From: JAGQPD01 sp020426865
GTDB taxonomy: Bacteria; Planctomycetota; Planctomycetia; Pirellulales; Pirellulaceae
Reading direction: 5' to 3'
Length of the DNA stretch: 64,000 nucleotides
NCBI GenBank assembly: GCA_041399065.1
Contig: JAWKTN010000007.1
Span: 491,300 to 555,299 of the forward strand
Positions 1 through 8,854 of the stretch are shown here, one piece after another; positions within the stretch are counted from its first letter, which is position 1, and the number at the start of each line of letters is the position of its first letter. Below the pieces are notes generated by a model that ran no database searches, had not been told where the DNA came from, and saw nothing but the letters and a program-made list of their open reading frames with translations. The translations under genes and the position numbers were made by a program.

Positions 1-141
1 TGGCGTGCCAGAAAGCTGGTGGCCAGCCAATTGGGCGCAACCGATCGTACGATGATCGGCTTGCGTCGACTACTCGATCGCCAAGCCCGCTCGGCAGTAG
101 ACACCGCCGCAGCTGCCCAACAATCGAAGCCTGCCGTTTGA
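1..141 (+). CDS. 3' end of an unidentified gene
   Basis: The reading frame is open from base 1 and ends at a TGA at 139-141, giving the last 46 residues of a protein whose start is outside the window. The visible part is rich in Arg, Ala and Gln, probably helical, and ends with a low-complexity Ala/Gln tail. I do not recognise the family from this fragment. The frame has no internal stop and GC-rich third positions, as expected of coding DNA here. Confidence 0.5.
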   Translation, partial: WRARKLVASQLGATDRTMIGLRRLLDRQARSAVDTAAAAQQSKPAV

Positions 142-273
142 CCGAGCCGATTCCAGGTTTTTGCCCTCGTCGTGATGCTCGGGGAGAGGGACGGGGTGAG
201 ACGGCAGAAGCGGAGGCTGTGACAAGTGTGTGGTACTAAGTGCCCGCCAATACGGGTTTCATCGCGGTTATGT

Positions 274-564
274 GGGGGCAGGAAGATGGGGGCGGAAGAT
301 GGAGGCAGGAAGATGGAGGGAGGAAGATGGAGGGAGGAAGATGGAGGGAGGAAGATGGAGGCAGGAAGATGGAGGCAGGAAGATGGAGGCAGGAAGATGG
401 AGGCAGGAAGATGGAGGGAGGAAGATGGAGGCAGGAAGATGGGGGCAGGAAGATGGGGGCAGGAAGATGGGGGCGGAGGGTGGAGGGAGGAAGATGGAGG
501 CAGGAAGATGGAGGCAGGAAGATGGGGGCAGGAAGATGGGGGCGGAGGGTGGAGGCAGGAAGAT
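274..564. repeat. 14-bp minisatellite array, 21 units
   Basis: There are 21 head-to-tail units of a purine-rich motif; the commonest is GGAGGCAGGAAGAT (9 exact copies). Variants are GGGGGCAGGAAGAT (4), GGAGGGAGGAAGAT (5), the 13-bp GGGGGCGGAGGGT (at 469 and 538) and one 13-bp unit at 288. The plus strand is almost pure purine. Because 14 is not a multiple of 3 and the unit has no stop codon in the forward frames, all three plus frames stay open across it, so the open frames here are not evidence of a gene. Blocks of variants recur in the same order around the two 13-bp units, which suggests growth by segmental duplication. Confidence 0.95.
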
Positions 565-645
565 GATGAGGAAAAAATGATGTAAGATGGGAAAGGTGAG
601 CGGCGCAATATAGGCAGTCTTCGAAGAGGCGGAGAGGGCTATTCT

Positions 646-1143
646 GTGCGGTGGCACATTCGGGACCCGAACAATACGGCGATTGCCCTTTCTTGTTTGA
701 CAATTGCCGCAGTCATCATGGCTGCTGCAACGATTTATCGGGACGTGTCCGCACCGGACCCTGAGGAGATGCGGCGCCAATTGGACATGAGATCCCCGGT
801 CGACATGGAGGTCGGTGGTTTTTGTGACGACGGGGGATCGATTTTTGTCCGAATGGTTGACTCCCAAGGTGCGACGGTCGATCTTTTTGTGTGTCACGAT
901 CTCTCGGGGTGGTACGAAGGCGAGTTGTTTGTTGGAGATTTGCCAAGTGATGCATCGCGGCGGTCACACCTTGTTCCGTTGGGAAGTGATGAGTACAAAC
1001 GGGCGATCGACCTTCTCAAAGAGGCGGTCGAGCGATATCGAGAACGACGTGTCGACGTGCATGCGCTTCCATACTGTGCGTGCACGAAGATGATCGTTGA
1101 CTTGTCGGTACGACTGAAGACGGCATCGCTTGACGGAGAGTAG
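646..1143 (+). CDS. Membrane-anchored hypothetical protein
   Basis: This 165-aa protein has one hydrophobic segment at about residues 10-28, then an extracytoplasmic-looking soluble part of about 130 residues that ends in a helix rich in Glu and Arg. Two Cys pairs (a single Cys at about 59 and 82, and a Cys-x-Cys near 143-145) could form disulfides. I chose the GTG at 646 because GGAGAG lies about 9 bases upstream and the hydrophobic anchor follows directly. No family was recognised. It stands alone between the minisatellite and a convergent large secreted-protein gene. Confidence 0.6.
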   Translation: MRWHIRDPNNTAIALSCLTIAAVIMAAATIYRDVSAPDPEEMRRQLDMRSPVDMEVGGFCDDGGSIFVRMVDSQGATVDLFVCHDLSGWYEGELFVGDLPSDASRRSHLVPLGSDEYKRAIDLLKEAVERYRERRVDVHALPYCACTKMIVDLSVRLKTASLDGE

Positions 1144-1209
1144 GTTCGATGTCGTAGGCGGTTCGAGGTGTCGCGACTGTCCACTCATTCGGGCACGCCG
1201 CCGATCTTT

Positions 1210-4158
1210 TCATGATCGTTGCCGAAAGGCCGTAAATGCTCGCGTGGTTTCGACTAGCGAGTCTGGCTGAACGTCCTCCGTCGCACGTTCGTTGCGGATA
1301 GCTCGGGCTCGCAGCCGTGCTCGTGTCGATTGAAGGCCGAACGCAGCTTCCGAGTCAATCGCGCTCGACTGCTGCAGTTTTCTCTTGGGCGACTCTGGTC
1401 GAGTGGATGTAGACAGGGTGGTGGGTTCACCGAACATCGCGGCGACCGCCTGATCGGTAGCGTCGCCATCGAGACGACGGAGGCTGACGGCCCGTGCCTG
1501 GAGATTGGTAGCGGCCTGCGGTGAGTTGTATTGAAGGAACCCATCGCAGTAGATCGTTTCACCCTGTTTGTACCCCGGACCACATCCTGTGTCGTTGGTA
1601 TAGATGCCGACCGAATAGGTATCGGGAGATTCGCTTTCATACCGCAAACCATCCAACAGAATGGCGTCGACGGTAAGGTTCTTGTCGGCGCCGGTCGCCG
1701 TGTTGCCATCGTTGCTGAAGGCGACTCGAATTTGATCGATCGTCAATGGCGATGGATGGGTGTACGTGTAGCTGACGAACTGCCGCGAATTCGGATCGCC
1801 ACCGATGTTGTTCCAAGTGCGAACGGCAAACCCATCGATTTCGATTTGCATTTGTTCTTCGCCGGTGTGTCCGGCGGCGAGAATTTCCACGACCGATCCC
1901 GTGGCCGACTGTGCATATTGAAAGTAACCGCCGCAATGCAAAGCTTCACTTTGTTTGTTACCAGGAGCACACCCGGTGGCGTTATCCCAGGTTGCTGTGG
2001 AATAGGTGGTCGGGGCCTCGGTTTCGTAGCGTTGTCCGTTGAACGTGATGGCGTCGACGATCAGGTTGCGATCCCGTCCCGTGGATGTGTTGGCATCATT
2101 GGAGAATTCGATTCGCAGTTGGTCCAAAGTTACCTGACTGGGATGCGTGTACGTATGACGTTCAAACGCGCGATTGTCCGCATCTCCGCCCACGTGGCGC
2201 CATGTCTTGACGACAGCGTTGTCGATCAGCAGCTGCATTTCCTCTTCACCCGTCTCGCCGGCAGCGAAAATTTCGATCACGGTTCCGCCGTCTGGCAGCG
2301 AGTAGTCGAAATATCCGCTGCAGTGGATCGTTTCGCTTTGCTTGTTGCCCGGGGCGCAACCATCGGCATTATTCCACGTTCCGACCGAGAATGTGGATGG
2401 GTCTTCGCTCTGATAGGTGACCCCATTGACGACAATCGCATCGACATTCAGGTTTTTGTCAGCACCCAAAGCTGTCGATCCATCGTTGGAAAAGACGATT
2501 CTGATTTGATCGATGGTTAGGTCGCCAAAATGCTTGTATTGGAACGTTTGGAATTGACGCTGGTTGAAATCTCCGTCGATATTGTCCCACGTTTGTGCGA
2601 CTTGCCCATCGACCCACAGTTGCATTTGTTCTTCGCCCGTATCGCCAGCGGCGAAGATGGTGATGTCGGTGGTCGCGGCGTTCGACAGGTCCGTAAACAT
2701 ATTATGGAAGAACGTCTGCAGCCGCTCGTCCGCAGGTGATACGGGCGGTCCGAACTGGCGCCAGTCGTCCAGCGCGTAGTTCATTCCCATTGAGCCGGCC
2801 GCGAACACGGTGGCGCCGCTGGCCGCGGTATAGGCCGTCGCATGAGCGCTCAACGCGCCTGCGTTGTATTCAAAAAAGGTCATTTGATCGTTACGGCATC
2901 CAGGCACCAGCTGATCCCATTCGTATCCGACGCGATTGGCAAACGTGGCGCCAGTAAGGATCTCTGAACCGTTGAACCACGGGTGCGAAAGACTGGCGGT
3001 TGCGACCGTGTAATCCGGGTAAAGACTCTCATCGGGATCAAAGTCCGTCGTGAACGTGTCCATGTACTGCACGCCGATCAGTTCACATTCGGGCCGCGCC
3101 GGCGTAAGCTGCCGAAACTGCATTGACTTCTTCGACAAATCTGGTTCGGGATCCTCATTGGCAGTTGGCGGTTTTACCTTGTAGCCAACCAGTGTTTGCT
3201 CGGCGTTCTCGAACCGGACTTGCCAGTACGCCATATTCGATCCCATGAACACGAGATTGGTGCCCGCATCGCGAGCTGCTTCGAACGCCGTCCGCATTTC
3301 CGATGTCCAATATTCGTCATGGCCACTGGCGATGACGAGCTGATGATCTTGAAGGCTGGCCGGGTCGCGGTGCACGTCGACGTTCGTCGCGTACTGCACG
3401 TCAAATCCTTCCCGTTCGAGATACCGCAACAAGTTCACTTCGTAACGCAGGATGTGGGTGATGTCCGCATAGGGTCGATCAAACGATACTTTATCCGCGG
3501 CCGCCGGATCATACAGGGAATGCCCACCCCAACTGTTGTACGCCTGCCAGGTGTTGACAGGAACCTCGACCAGAATATCCGAATGCCGCGACGCCTCCGC
3601 CCGCACGATGAATGGCACGTGATGCGCTTCTCCCGCGTTGGGCCCGCTGGTCAAAATTAGGTTCGCCAGATAATAACCGGAGTGCCAATCGTATGGCACA
3701 ACAAACGACTGCGTTACCGACCAATTCGCGCGCACTTCCAGCGTCACAGGATCTGGTGCTGGTATTCCTTGATTGAACCCCACAAAACTGCTTCCAGCTG
3801 TTGCCGGCAAATCGGCAACCCGCCGACCGCCGTCCCCGTCATACCAACCCAGCCGATAGATTTCGATCCGGTAGTTGTAGCCCTGGTCGGAACTGACATG
3901 GAATTCAACCGACTCGCCCGGTGCGACGCTCGCTTCCGAGGTGTACCCTTCGATCGAATGTAGCGGCGCCACCGGCGTCAACCACGACGATTGGGGTGCG
4001 CCCGCTCCGTCGCTCGAATAACATGCGACCGATGTCCCAGCTAACCCCGTGCAGGCCAACAAATGCCGCTGCTCCAAACGCTCGATTCCCGTCAATCGAT
4101 CCCCAGTTCCCCGCTCCCGTCGGCCCCCACTCGCCGCCTGTCGAACTCGGCCTCGCAT
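1210..4158 (-). CDS. Large secreted DMFase-beta-like protein with three CBM60-like repeats
   Basis: The protein has 982 aa. Residues about 24-35 (IERLEQRHLLA) match the LEPR-type motif found near the N-terminus of many large planctomycete exported proteins. Residues about 45-490 resemble the beta-subunit C-terminal domain of N,N-dimethylformamidase: an Ig-like entry segment with YRLGWYDGDGGR, then a core with VNTWQAYNSWGG, SGHDEYW and FMGSNMAYW. Three tandem domains of about 128 aa start near residues 498, 628 and 756. Each begins with an AAG-TGEE motif and carries a DKNL/DRNL-VDAI motif and a Cys pair, which fits Ca-dependent xylan-binding modules of the CBM60 type. A basic, Ser/Arg-rich tail follows from about 885. 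A role in binding and acting on external polysaccharide or amide substrates is inference. DMFase activity itself is doubtful, because this domain is common in secreted proteins of unknown activity. Confidence 0.8.
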   Translation of the reverse strand: MRGRVRQAASGGRRERGTGDRLTGIERLEQRHLLACTGLAGTSVACYSSDGAGAPQSSWLTPVAPLHSIEGYTSEASVAPGESVEFHVSSDQGYNYRIEIYRLGWYDGDGGRRVADLPATAGSSFVGFNQGIPAPDPVTLEVRANWSVTQSFVVPYDWHSGYYLANLILTSGPNAGEAHHVPFIVRAEASRHSDILVEVPVNTWQAYNSWGGHSLYDPAAADKVSFDRPYADITHILRYEVNLLRYLEREGFDVQYATNVDVHRDPASLQDHQLVIASGHDEYWTSEMRTAFEAARDAGTNLVFMGSNMAYWQVRFENAEQTLVGYKVKPPTANEDPEPDLSKKSMQFRQLTPARPECELIGVQYMDTFTTDFDPDESLYPDYTVATASLSHPWFNGSEILTGATFANRVGYEWDQLVPGCRNDQMTFFEYNAGALSAHATAYTAASGATVFAAGSMGMNYALDDWRQFGPPVSPADERLQTFFHNMFTDLSNAATTDITIFAAGDTGEEQMQLWVDGQVAQTWDNIDGDFNQRQFQTFQYKHFGDLTIDQIRIVFSNDGSTALGADKNLNVDAIVVNGVTYQSEDPSTFSVGTWNNADGCAPGNKQSETIHCSGYFDYSLPDGGTVIEIFAAGETGEEEMQLLIDNAVVKTWRHVGGDADNRAFERHTYTHPSQVTLDQLRIEFSNDANTSTGRDRNLIVDAITFNGQRYETEAPTTYSTATWDNATGCAPGNKQSEALHCGGYFQYAQSATGSVVEILAAGHTGEEQMQIEIDGFAVRTWNNIGGDPNSRQFVSYTYTHPSPLTIDQIRVAFSNDGNTATGADKNLTVDAILLDGLRYESESPDTYSVGIYTNDTGCGPGYKQGETIYCDGFLQYNSPQAATNLQARAVSLRRLDGDATDQAVAAMFGEPTTLSTSTRPESPKRKLQQSSAIDSEAAFGLQSTRARLRARAIRNERATEDVQPDSLVETTRAFTAFRQRS

Positions 4159-4328
4159 TATTCACCAACCCCCCGCTGCTACTGCATCTGGAAGAATACA
4201 CAAGATGGGTAGTATATACCGATTTGGTTTGAGTGCTAGCAGGTAATGGCAATTGCACGAGAAAGGGCGTTGGGGCTGGGCCACGTCGTGAACGGCTGGG
4301 CGTACTCGTGCGGTGCGTCAGAATATTG

Positions 4329-4340
4329 TGAGCATGCTCA
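4329..4340. promoter_or_regulatory. Perfect 12-bp palindrome, possible operator
   Basis: TGAGCATGCTCA is a perfect palindrome and is flanked by near-symmetric ATTG and TAAT. It lies in the 419-bp gap between two divergent genes (starts at 4158 and 4578), where a regulator could act on either side. No other convincing feature was seen in 4159-4577. Confidence 0.3.
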
Positions 4341-4577
4341 TAATAGTTTCGCCCGATATCGGAGCTTGGCCATTCTGCGTCGAGTCGAGTCAGTTGGTAG
4401 CGCGCGCCAGTGCCGGTCCCTGAAAAAAAGGCAAACATATGTGTCCGGCAAATTCCGTCGACGGCAATGCTCTGGTTGGCGGTACAGCTCAAGTCGCTTG
4501 TTGAACGGGTTGGGCGGGGCCAGCGGGGCAAATTGGTGGGGGCAAATTGGTATTTGCTAGATTGGGGAGACGCAACG

Positions 4578-4907
4578 ATGCAGAGCGTGAAATCGAAGGG
4601 TCGGTGGGGATTGGTCGCGGCGATATTGGCTGGAGCGTTGTTGGCGGTAGGGGGGCCCCGGTCGGCGGAGGCGGCGGGTGGACGAGTTCGCGTGGTTTCG
4701 GTGCCGGTCGTCGTTCCTGTCTATCGGCCGGCCATTGCCTACGCACCCTACTACGTGGGACCCGAACAATGGGTCGTCAACATGTGGGTCAATGGTGTTT
4801 ACATCTCGCGCACGTATGTCGCGCACAACAGCTATCAAGCAACATTGCAAGCGGGGCAGGAGTTTCCGTTTGCTCAGTTGGCGAGTGTCGCGAAGGTGCA
4901 CTACTAA
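4578..4907 (+). CDS. Small secreted protein of unknown function
   Basis: This 109-aa protein starts at the ATG at 4578, preceded by GGGGAGA. It has a clear signal peptide: Lys/Arg at residues 5-9, a hydrophobic core to about residue 24 and an Ala-x-Ala type cleavage site near AEAA at about residue 33. The mature part, about 75 residues, has a Val/Pro/Tyr-rich stretch followed by a compact segment with VNMWVNGVYISRTYV. No family was recognised. It converges on the DUF1559 gene 35 bases downstream. Confidence 0.65.
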   Translation: MQSVKSKGRWGLVAAILAGALLAVGGPRSAEAAGGRVRVVSVPVVVPVYRPAIAYAPYYVGPEQWVVNMWVNGVYISRTYVAHNSYQATLQAGQEFPFAQLASVAKVHY

Positions 4908-4942
4908 GGCTGCCACGAGTGCATGGCGAATTGCGTTTGCCT

Positions 4943-6529
4943 CTAGTCGGCGCCGTTTCGCGTCAAGAGCGCCCGTAGTTGGGCCGCGGAGACATCGTCC
5001 TTCGTCATGTAGTGGGCCGACCCGTCACCGTATGCTGAGACAAAGCCAGAGTGGTCCATGGTGAACACGCCTTTGAGCGGATCGTCCAGGTCGACGTTCC
5101 AGTCTTCTGGTTTCGTCCAGACGACGGCGTGTTCGGGCGCGACCTCAATGATCTGGATCGTTTGCGATGTACCGTCGGTGATGTCGCGAATTCGCAGAGG
5201 ATTGCCATTGGGTAGTGCGTCTGGCAGGGGAAAGTAGGTTTCCTTTGCGACTGGAGCAACATACGTGGTGCGTCCTTCCCCGATTCTTGCCCGCAACGCC
5301 ACGTTCGGTTCGGCAAACACTTCGGGCATTTGCACGACGAGAGTGCGGTTGTGAGGACTGTCCCATGGTTCGTCCAAATGGAATTGTTTGTACAATGCAT
5401 CCTGTTCCAGATACGGTAAGACATGGACTCGCCAGCTCAAGAGCGGTCGTCCGGACGCATCGTAACTGGCCTGCCGCAAGAGTTCGCCGTGCACTGATTC
5501 GTAATTGAGTAACGCGATGGCAATGGACTTGAATTGTTGCATGCGTTCATTAGGGGCCGCTGACTCCTGCCAGAAGAGCAACATATCGACGATCGATCTG
5601 GCAAGACGGTGGGCCTCGTCGGGGCCTTCACCGATCGTCAACACAACCGACGATTCGTCCGTCATTGGTTTTGCAAGGCTCAACAGCTTCAGGGCAGATT
5701 GACGTACTTCATTGGGTATTCCTCGCAGATCTTCGTTCAATCGCGATGTTCCGAAGGCGAGAAGACGGGACAAGGTCATTTGGATGTCGGATGCCTTGGC
5801 TGAGCGCGATGTTTCAATATGCAAGGTTGCCTTGGGCGATGGTACGAGGTCGACGGTCACTCCGCCCCAAAGAAGGTCATCGGCAATCATTCGTCCGTCC
5901 ACCGCTTCGAAGGGTGGAGGAAGAGTCGGGAGCATTTCGCGGATGACTCGACGACTGTCGGCGTCTCCCAGTAGGAGCAGACCGAACGTTGACGAGCCCA
6001 ACTTTTGCATTGCCTCGGTGGCCGACTTGCGCGGGGGAGCGGTGTGGTGCTGGGTAAGTTTTTCCAGTTGACGTTCGTTGCGTGCCGCAAGCAACACCTT
6101 ACCGTGGGGCCGAAAGACGCGGGGCATCCGGGGTGCCACAGGTTTTGTTCCCAGCAATTGCTGGATGGCACCGGTGTTCGCCCGATCGTTTAGCTCCATA
6201 ACCCAACCTGGTCCCCCGAATTCCAAATCAGCGACTCGCCAAATTGCGAAAACGCGAGTTGCTCCGAGTTTTACCAGTCCATCGGCGCGGTCGTGAAAGG
6301 CCATGAGAGTGTGCTGCAAATTGCCGGCGAGAGGTGCGTTGGCGATGCCGAGGGTCTGCGACAGTGTTGGCAACGTGCTTTCCGTCACCTTGTTGAGGTC
6401 CACATATGCGACCGCCACAACGTCATCATTTAGATACGGAATTACCACGCTGGGTTCGGCACCATCCGCGGTCAGTTGGACAGTACATGCAATTGCCATG
6501 AGCGTTGCCACGCAGGTTTGGGTGGTCAT
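4943..6529 (-). CDS. Secreted DUF1559-type protein
   Basis: The 528-aa protein starts with a signal peptide (residues 1-24). The first about 330 residues form a domain I do not recognise. From about residue 330 it carries the DUF1559 (SBP_bac_10) pattern usual in planctomycetes: an N-E-S-x-H-x-x-x-P-like segment (NYESVHGELLRQ), LLSWRVHVLPYLEQDALYKQFHLDEPWDSPHN, and near the C-terminus the DITDGTSQTIQIIEVAP and GSAHYMT segments. DUF1559 proteins usually begin with a pilin-like anchor, which is absent here; the domain is fused behind another one instead. It is the last gene of a four-gene minus-strand operon led by an ECF sigma factor, 67 bases after the preceding gene. Confidence 0.8.
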   Translation of the reverse strand: MTTQTCVATLMAIACTVQLTADGAEPSVVIPYLNDDVVAVAYVDLNKVTESTLPTLSQTLGIANAPLAGNLQHTLMAFHDRADGLVKLGATRVFAIWRVADLEFGGPGWVMELNDRANTGAIQQLLGTKPVAPRMPRVFRPHGKVLLAARNERQLEKLTQHHTAPPRKSATEAMQKLGSSTFGLLLLGDADSRRVIREMLPTLPPPFEAVDGRMIADDLLWGGVTVDLVPSPKATLHIETSRSAKASDIQMTLSRLLAFGTSRLNEDLRGIPNEVRQSALKLLSLAKPMTDESSVVLTIGEGPDEAHRLARSIVDMLLFWQESAAPNERMQQFKSIAIALLNYESVHGELLRQASYDASGRPLLSWRVHVLPYLEQDALYKQFHLDEPWDSPHNRTLVVQMPEVFAEPNVALRARIGEGRTTYVAPVAKETYFPLPDALPNGNPLRIRDITDGTSQTIQIIEVAPEHAVVWTKPEDWNVDLDDPLKGVFTMDHSGFVSAYGDGSAHYMTKDDVSAAQLRALLTRNGAD

Positions 6530-6596
6530 TGGGTTGATCCTTTGGACGGATTACTTTGTGTCCGAAAGAGGTTCATTGGCGGCAAAGTACGTTCAA

Positions 6597-8162
6597 TTAC
6601 GGGGCTGCATTGTCTAGCTTGATCTCGAAGCGATATGCAATTCCGGCAAAGCCGTCCGTAAAGGGAAGATCGAGAATTGCTGTGTCGTTTTCGAGCCTGT
6701 ATTGATAGGCGTTGTTGGTGGCAGGATTGACGGGGACGTACACCTCCGTGACATCAGTCAACTTTGCGGGGAGTTTGGCTGTATTGGCAGCGTGCAGTCG
6801 TAAGGCCTCGATGACCTGAACGGCCCGCATTTGCCATTCGATTCGTGCATCAGCGCTGCGCACGGCCTCCAGCGACGGCAGCAACCCGGCCGCCAAGAGA
6901 AAACCATAACCCCGGCGAATGGCATCTTCCGGCCCGTCGTACCGGAAGAGGTCAGCCGTGTTCTGTTTCCGGGACAGATGAAACGGTAGGTACCATTGCT
7001 TTTGGACCTCGTTCGATATGCGATTCCATTCTTGCAGCGTGTCCATCGCCAAGACCTGGCCAACGGGCATCTGTTCGATCCGCTCCGCTGCGATCCCGCT
7101 TGCAATGAGTCGTTTTTTGGCGTGCGGATAGACAGCCACGGAACTGGCTGCCACGACGGCCTGCCGCCACGCGCCGTCCAGCGGCCCCAAACGTGGAGAA
7201 TCGAAAAGCTGCGAGTAATCCTTCAAGGCGTCGGCGAATAGACGTGACCATTCTTCCGGTGCATGTTTCGTGGTTTCTGCGTCGGCGATAAAGGGAAAGA
7301 TACGGGGTCCGAGCGACATCTCGAATTGAACCGCCCTGTTCAAATCGATGAGCGGATGTGGCAGCTCAGCCAACGCCCAATAGAGATTCGGGGAGTCCTC
7401 CGCGGCGATCCATTCGATGATCTGTTGCTGGGCGATGCTTGCCTCGGCTATGCCGATCAACCCACAGATCAACAGTGGTTCCTGGCCGACGTTCACCGCG
7501 AGCCGAAAGTTCATGCGGAGATGGTCGAGTGCCTTGTCGAAGTCGCCGTCCGCAATTGCCACGCGGGTGCGGAGCGACAAAAACCGTGAAATTGTTCGCG
7601 TCGCATGGAATTCTGGCAGGAGTACCATGACGAGTTGCGGTCCACGCATATCTTCGATGCCCAGATCCCAATCGCAATCCCGACGAAAGGTGGCGGGGCG
7701 AATGTGAGTTTCGATATTCTGTTCCGAGAGCGAGGAAGCTTCACGCAGCCTGTTGAGCGGCAAGTCACTTAGCGGCGTCGACGAGATGCTATACCAATCA
7801 TCCAGTTCTTCGCCGAATTGTTGGGAAAGCTGCCCCCAGAGGGTTTCCGGTTCGGAATCCACCAACGCTCGCCGATAGTAGGCCGCTGCGTTGCCCGGTT
7901 GACAGTCCAACGGCGACACCGTCAGCCGATGCCGTAGCGCCGGCACCGGCACTGGTGCCGGCGTCACGGACATCCGGTAGACGGTCAAGACGCCTCCCTC
8001 CGCATCGTCGTCCACTACTTTGTGCACCTCCGCATGGGCGGATATTGCAGGAACCCCGACGCAGAGAAAGAACATGGCCAAGAACAATGCCGCCGATGAA
8101 CGAACGACAACAGACTGGCGAAGCACGTTAGGGTTTTTCTTAGTCAAATGCCCATTCTTCAT
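6597..8162 (-). CDS. Secreted protein of unknown function in sigma-factor operon
   Basis: This 521-aa protein has an N-terminal signal peptide or anchor (about residues 20-45) and a mostly alpha-helical body that looks like helical repeats, for example the stretch with DGDFDKALDHLRMNFRLAVNVG, which resembles a TPR-like helix pair. A C-terminal segment (NAYQYRLENDTAILDLPF) looks like a beta-rich output domain. The ATG overlaps the stop of the preceding gene in an ATGA arrangement, and GGAGAG lies upstream, so translation is probably coupled. No enzymatic motif was seen. Its place behind a sigma/anti-sigma pair suggests an exported product of that regulon. Confidence 0.75.
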   Translation of the reverse strand: MKNGHLTKKNPNVLRQSVVVRSSAALFLAMFFLCVGVPAISAHAEVHKVVDDDAEGGVLTVYRMSVTPAPVPVPALRHRLTVSPLDCQPGNAAAYYRRALVDSEPETLWGQLSQQFGEELDDWYSISSTPLSDLPLNRLREASSLSEQNIETHIRPATFRRDCDWDLGIEDMRGPQLVMVLLPEFHATRTISRFLSLRTRVAIADGDFDKALDHLRMNFRLAVNVGQEPLLICGLIGIAEASIAQQQIIEWIAAEDSPNLYWALAELPHPLIDLNRAVQFEMSLGPRIFPFIADAETTKHAPEEWSRLFADALKDYSQLFDSPRLGPLDGAWRQAVVAASSVAVYPHAKKRLIASGIAAERIEQMPVGQVLAMDTLQEWNRISNEVQKQWYLPFHLSRKQNTADLFRYDGPEDAIRRGYGFLLAAGLLPSLEAVRSADARIEWQMRAVQVIEALRLHAANTAKLPAKLTDVTEVYVPVNPATNNAYQYRLENDTAILDLPFTDGFAGIAYRFEIKLDNAAP

Positions 8163-8854
8163 ATTGACTCTCCTTTTTTCGTGGTTGTCGATGTCCGGAT
8201 TCGCGGGATGCCCAATGTCCGAATTGGTTGGTCGGTCATCGATGGAGCTGGCAGCAGCTCCTGAAGCAATTGCCTGACGGAGGCCTCGGAAGATACTGAC
8301 GGGTGGACGACGCCGTCCTGTCTGGTTTGTTGTCCGGCAGACAAGTCCCCAGAAATATTGAACGTCTCGGCCAGTGCCGTGTCACGCATGGCCAACACCG
8401 GCGCCGACCATCGGACCCCCGTTTGCTCTTTGACGACGACCTCTTCGTGGGATCGTTCGGCGACCATCGTTGCGTCCACATTCGGAACGGCAATGGTTCG
8501 CTCGACAGGGCTGTCGCTGGAAACCATCGTTCGTTGTGGTGTGATGCTAGCGGGCGGGTGCCATGACTGGGTGATAGCGAAGGTCAGGATGGATGCTGCA
8601 ATCGCACTCGCTGCCGAACACGCGACGATCGCCCGGGATCGCTCTCTGCGGTAGGTGGCGTGCGTCTCGAATGGCAATTTGTTATGCGATTCGGCTTGAG
8701 CTACAGCGGCTGCCCATCCAGCATGATACAATAGTGAGTCACGGTCGACCTGCGACGGAGCGATGGGGAGTCGCAACAGGTCAGATTCAACATTCGCAAG
8801 TTCTGCCGGCAACGGCAGGTCTAGGTCCGGTTGATTTGATTTATCGGTGGGCAT
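8159..8854 (-). CDS. Putative anti-sigma factor, single-pass membrane protein
   Basis: This protein has about 231 aa when started at the ATG at 8854; the frame stays open to 8971 but that upstream part lies inside the sigma factor gene. The N-terminal about 90 residues are acidic and cytoplasmic-looking. A single membrane segment at about residues 90-110 (ACSAASAIAASILTFAI) follows, then an extracytoplasmic tail rich in Ser, Thr and Val. This layout, a start overlapping the sigma gene by 34 bases and the lack of another partner make an anti-sigma role likely. There is no ZAS zinc motif (HxxxCxxC), so the assignment rests on context. Confidence 0.6.
   Translation of the reverse strand: MPTDKSNQPDLDLPLPAELANVESDLLRLPIAPSQVDRDSLLYHAGWAAAVAQAESHNKLPFETHATYRRERSRAIVACSAASAIAASILTFAITQSWHPPASITPQRTMVSSDSPVERTIAVPNVDATMVAERSHEEVVVKEQTGVRWSAPVLAMRDTALAETFNISGDLSAGQQTRQDGVVHPSVSSEASVRQLLQELLPAPSMTDQPIRTLGIPRIRTSTTTKKGESI

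Noticed and set aside
236..897. Long open frames on both strands over the 14-bp array
   Set aside because: They exist because the repeat unit has no stop codons in most frames; there is no ribosome site and no non-repeat coding signal.
1531..2520. 329-codon plus-strand frame opposite the CBM repeats
   Set aside because: The frame mirrors the repeat structure of the minus-strand gene, which has recognisable domains.
3905..4531. 208-codon minus-strand frame upstream of the large secreted protein
   Set aside because: It overlaps the start of that gene in another frame and shows no recognisable product.
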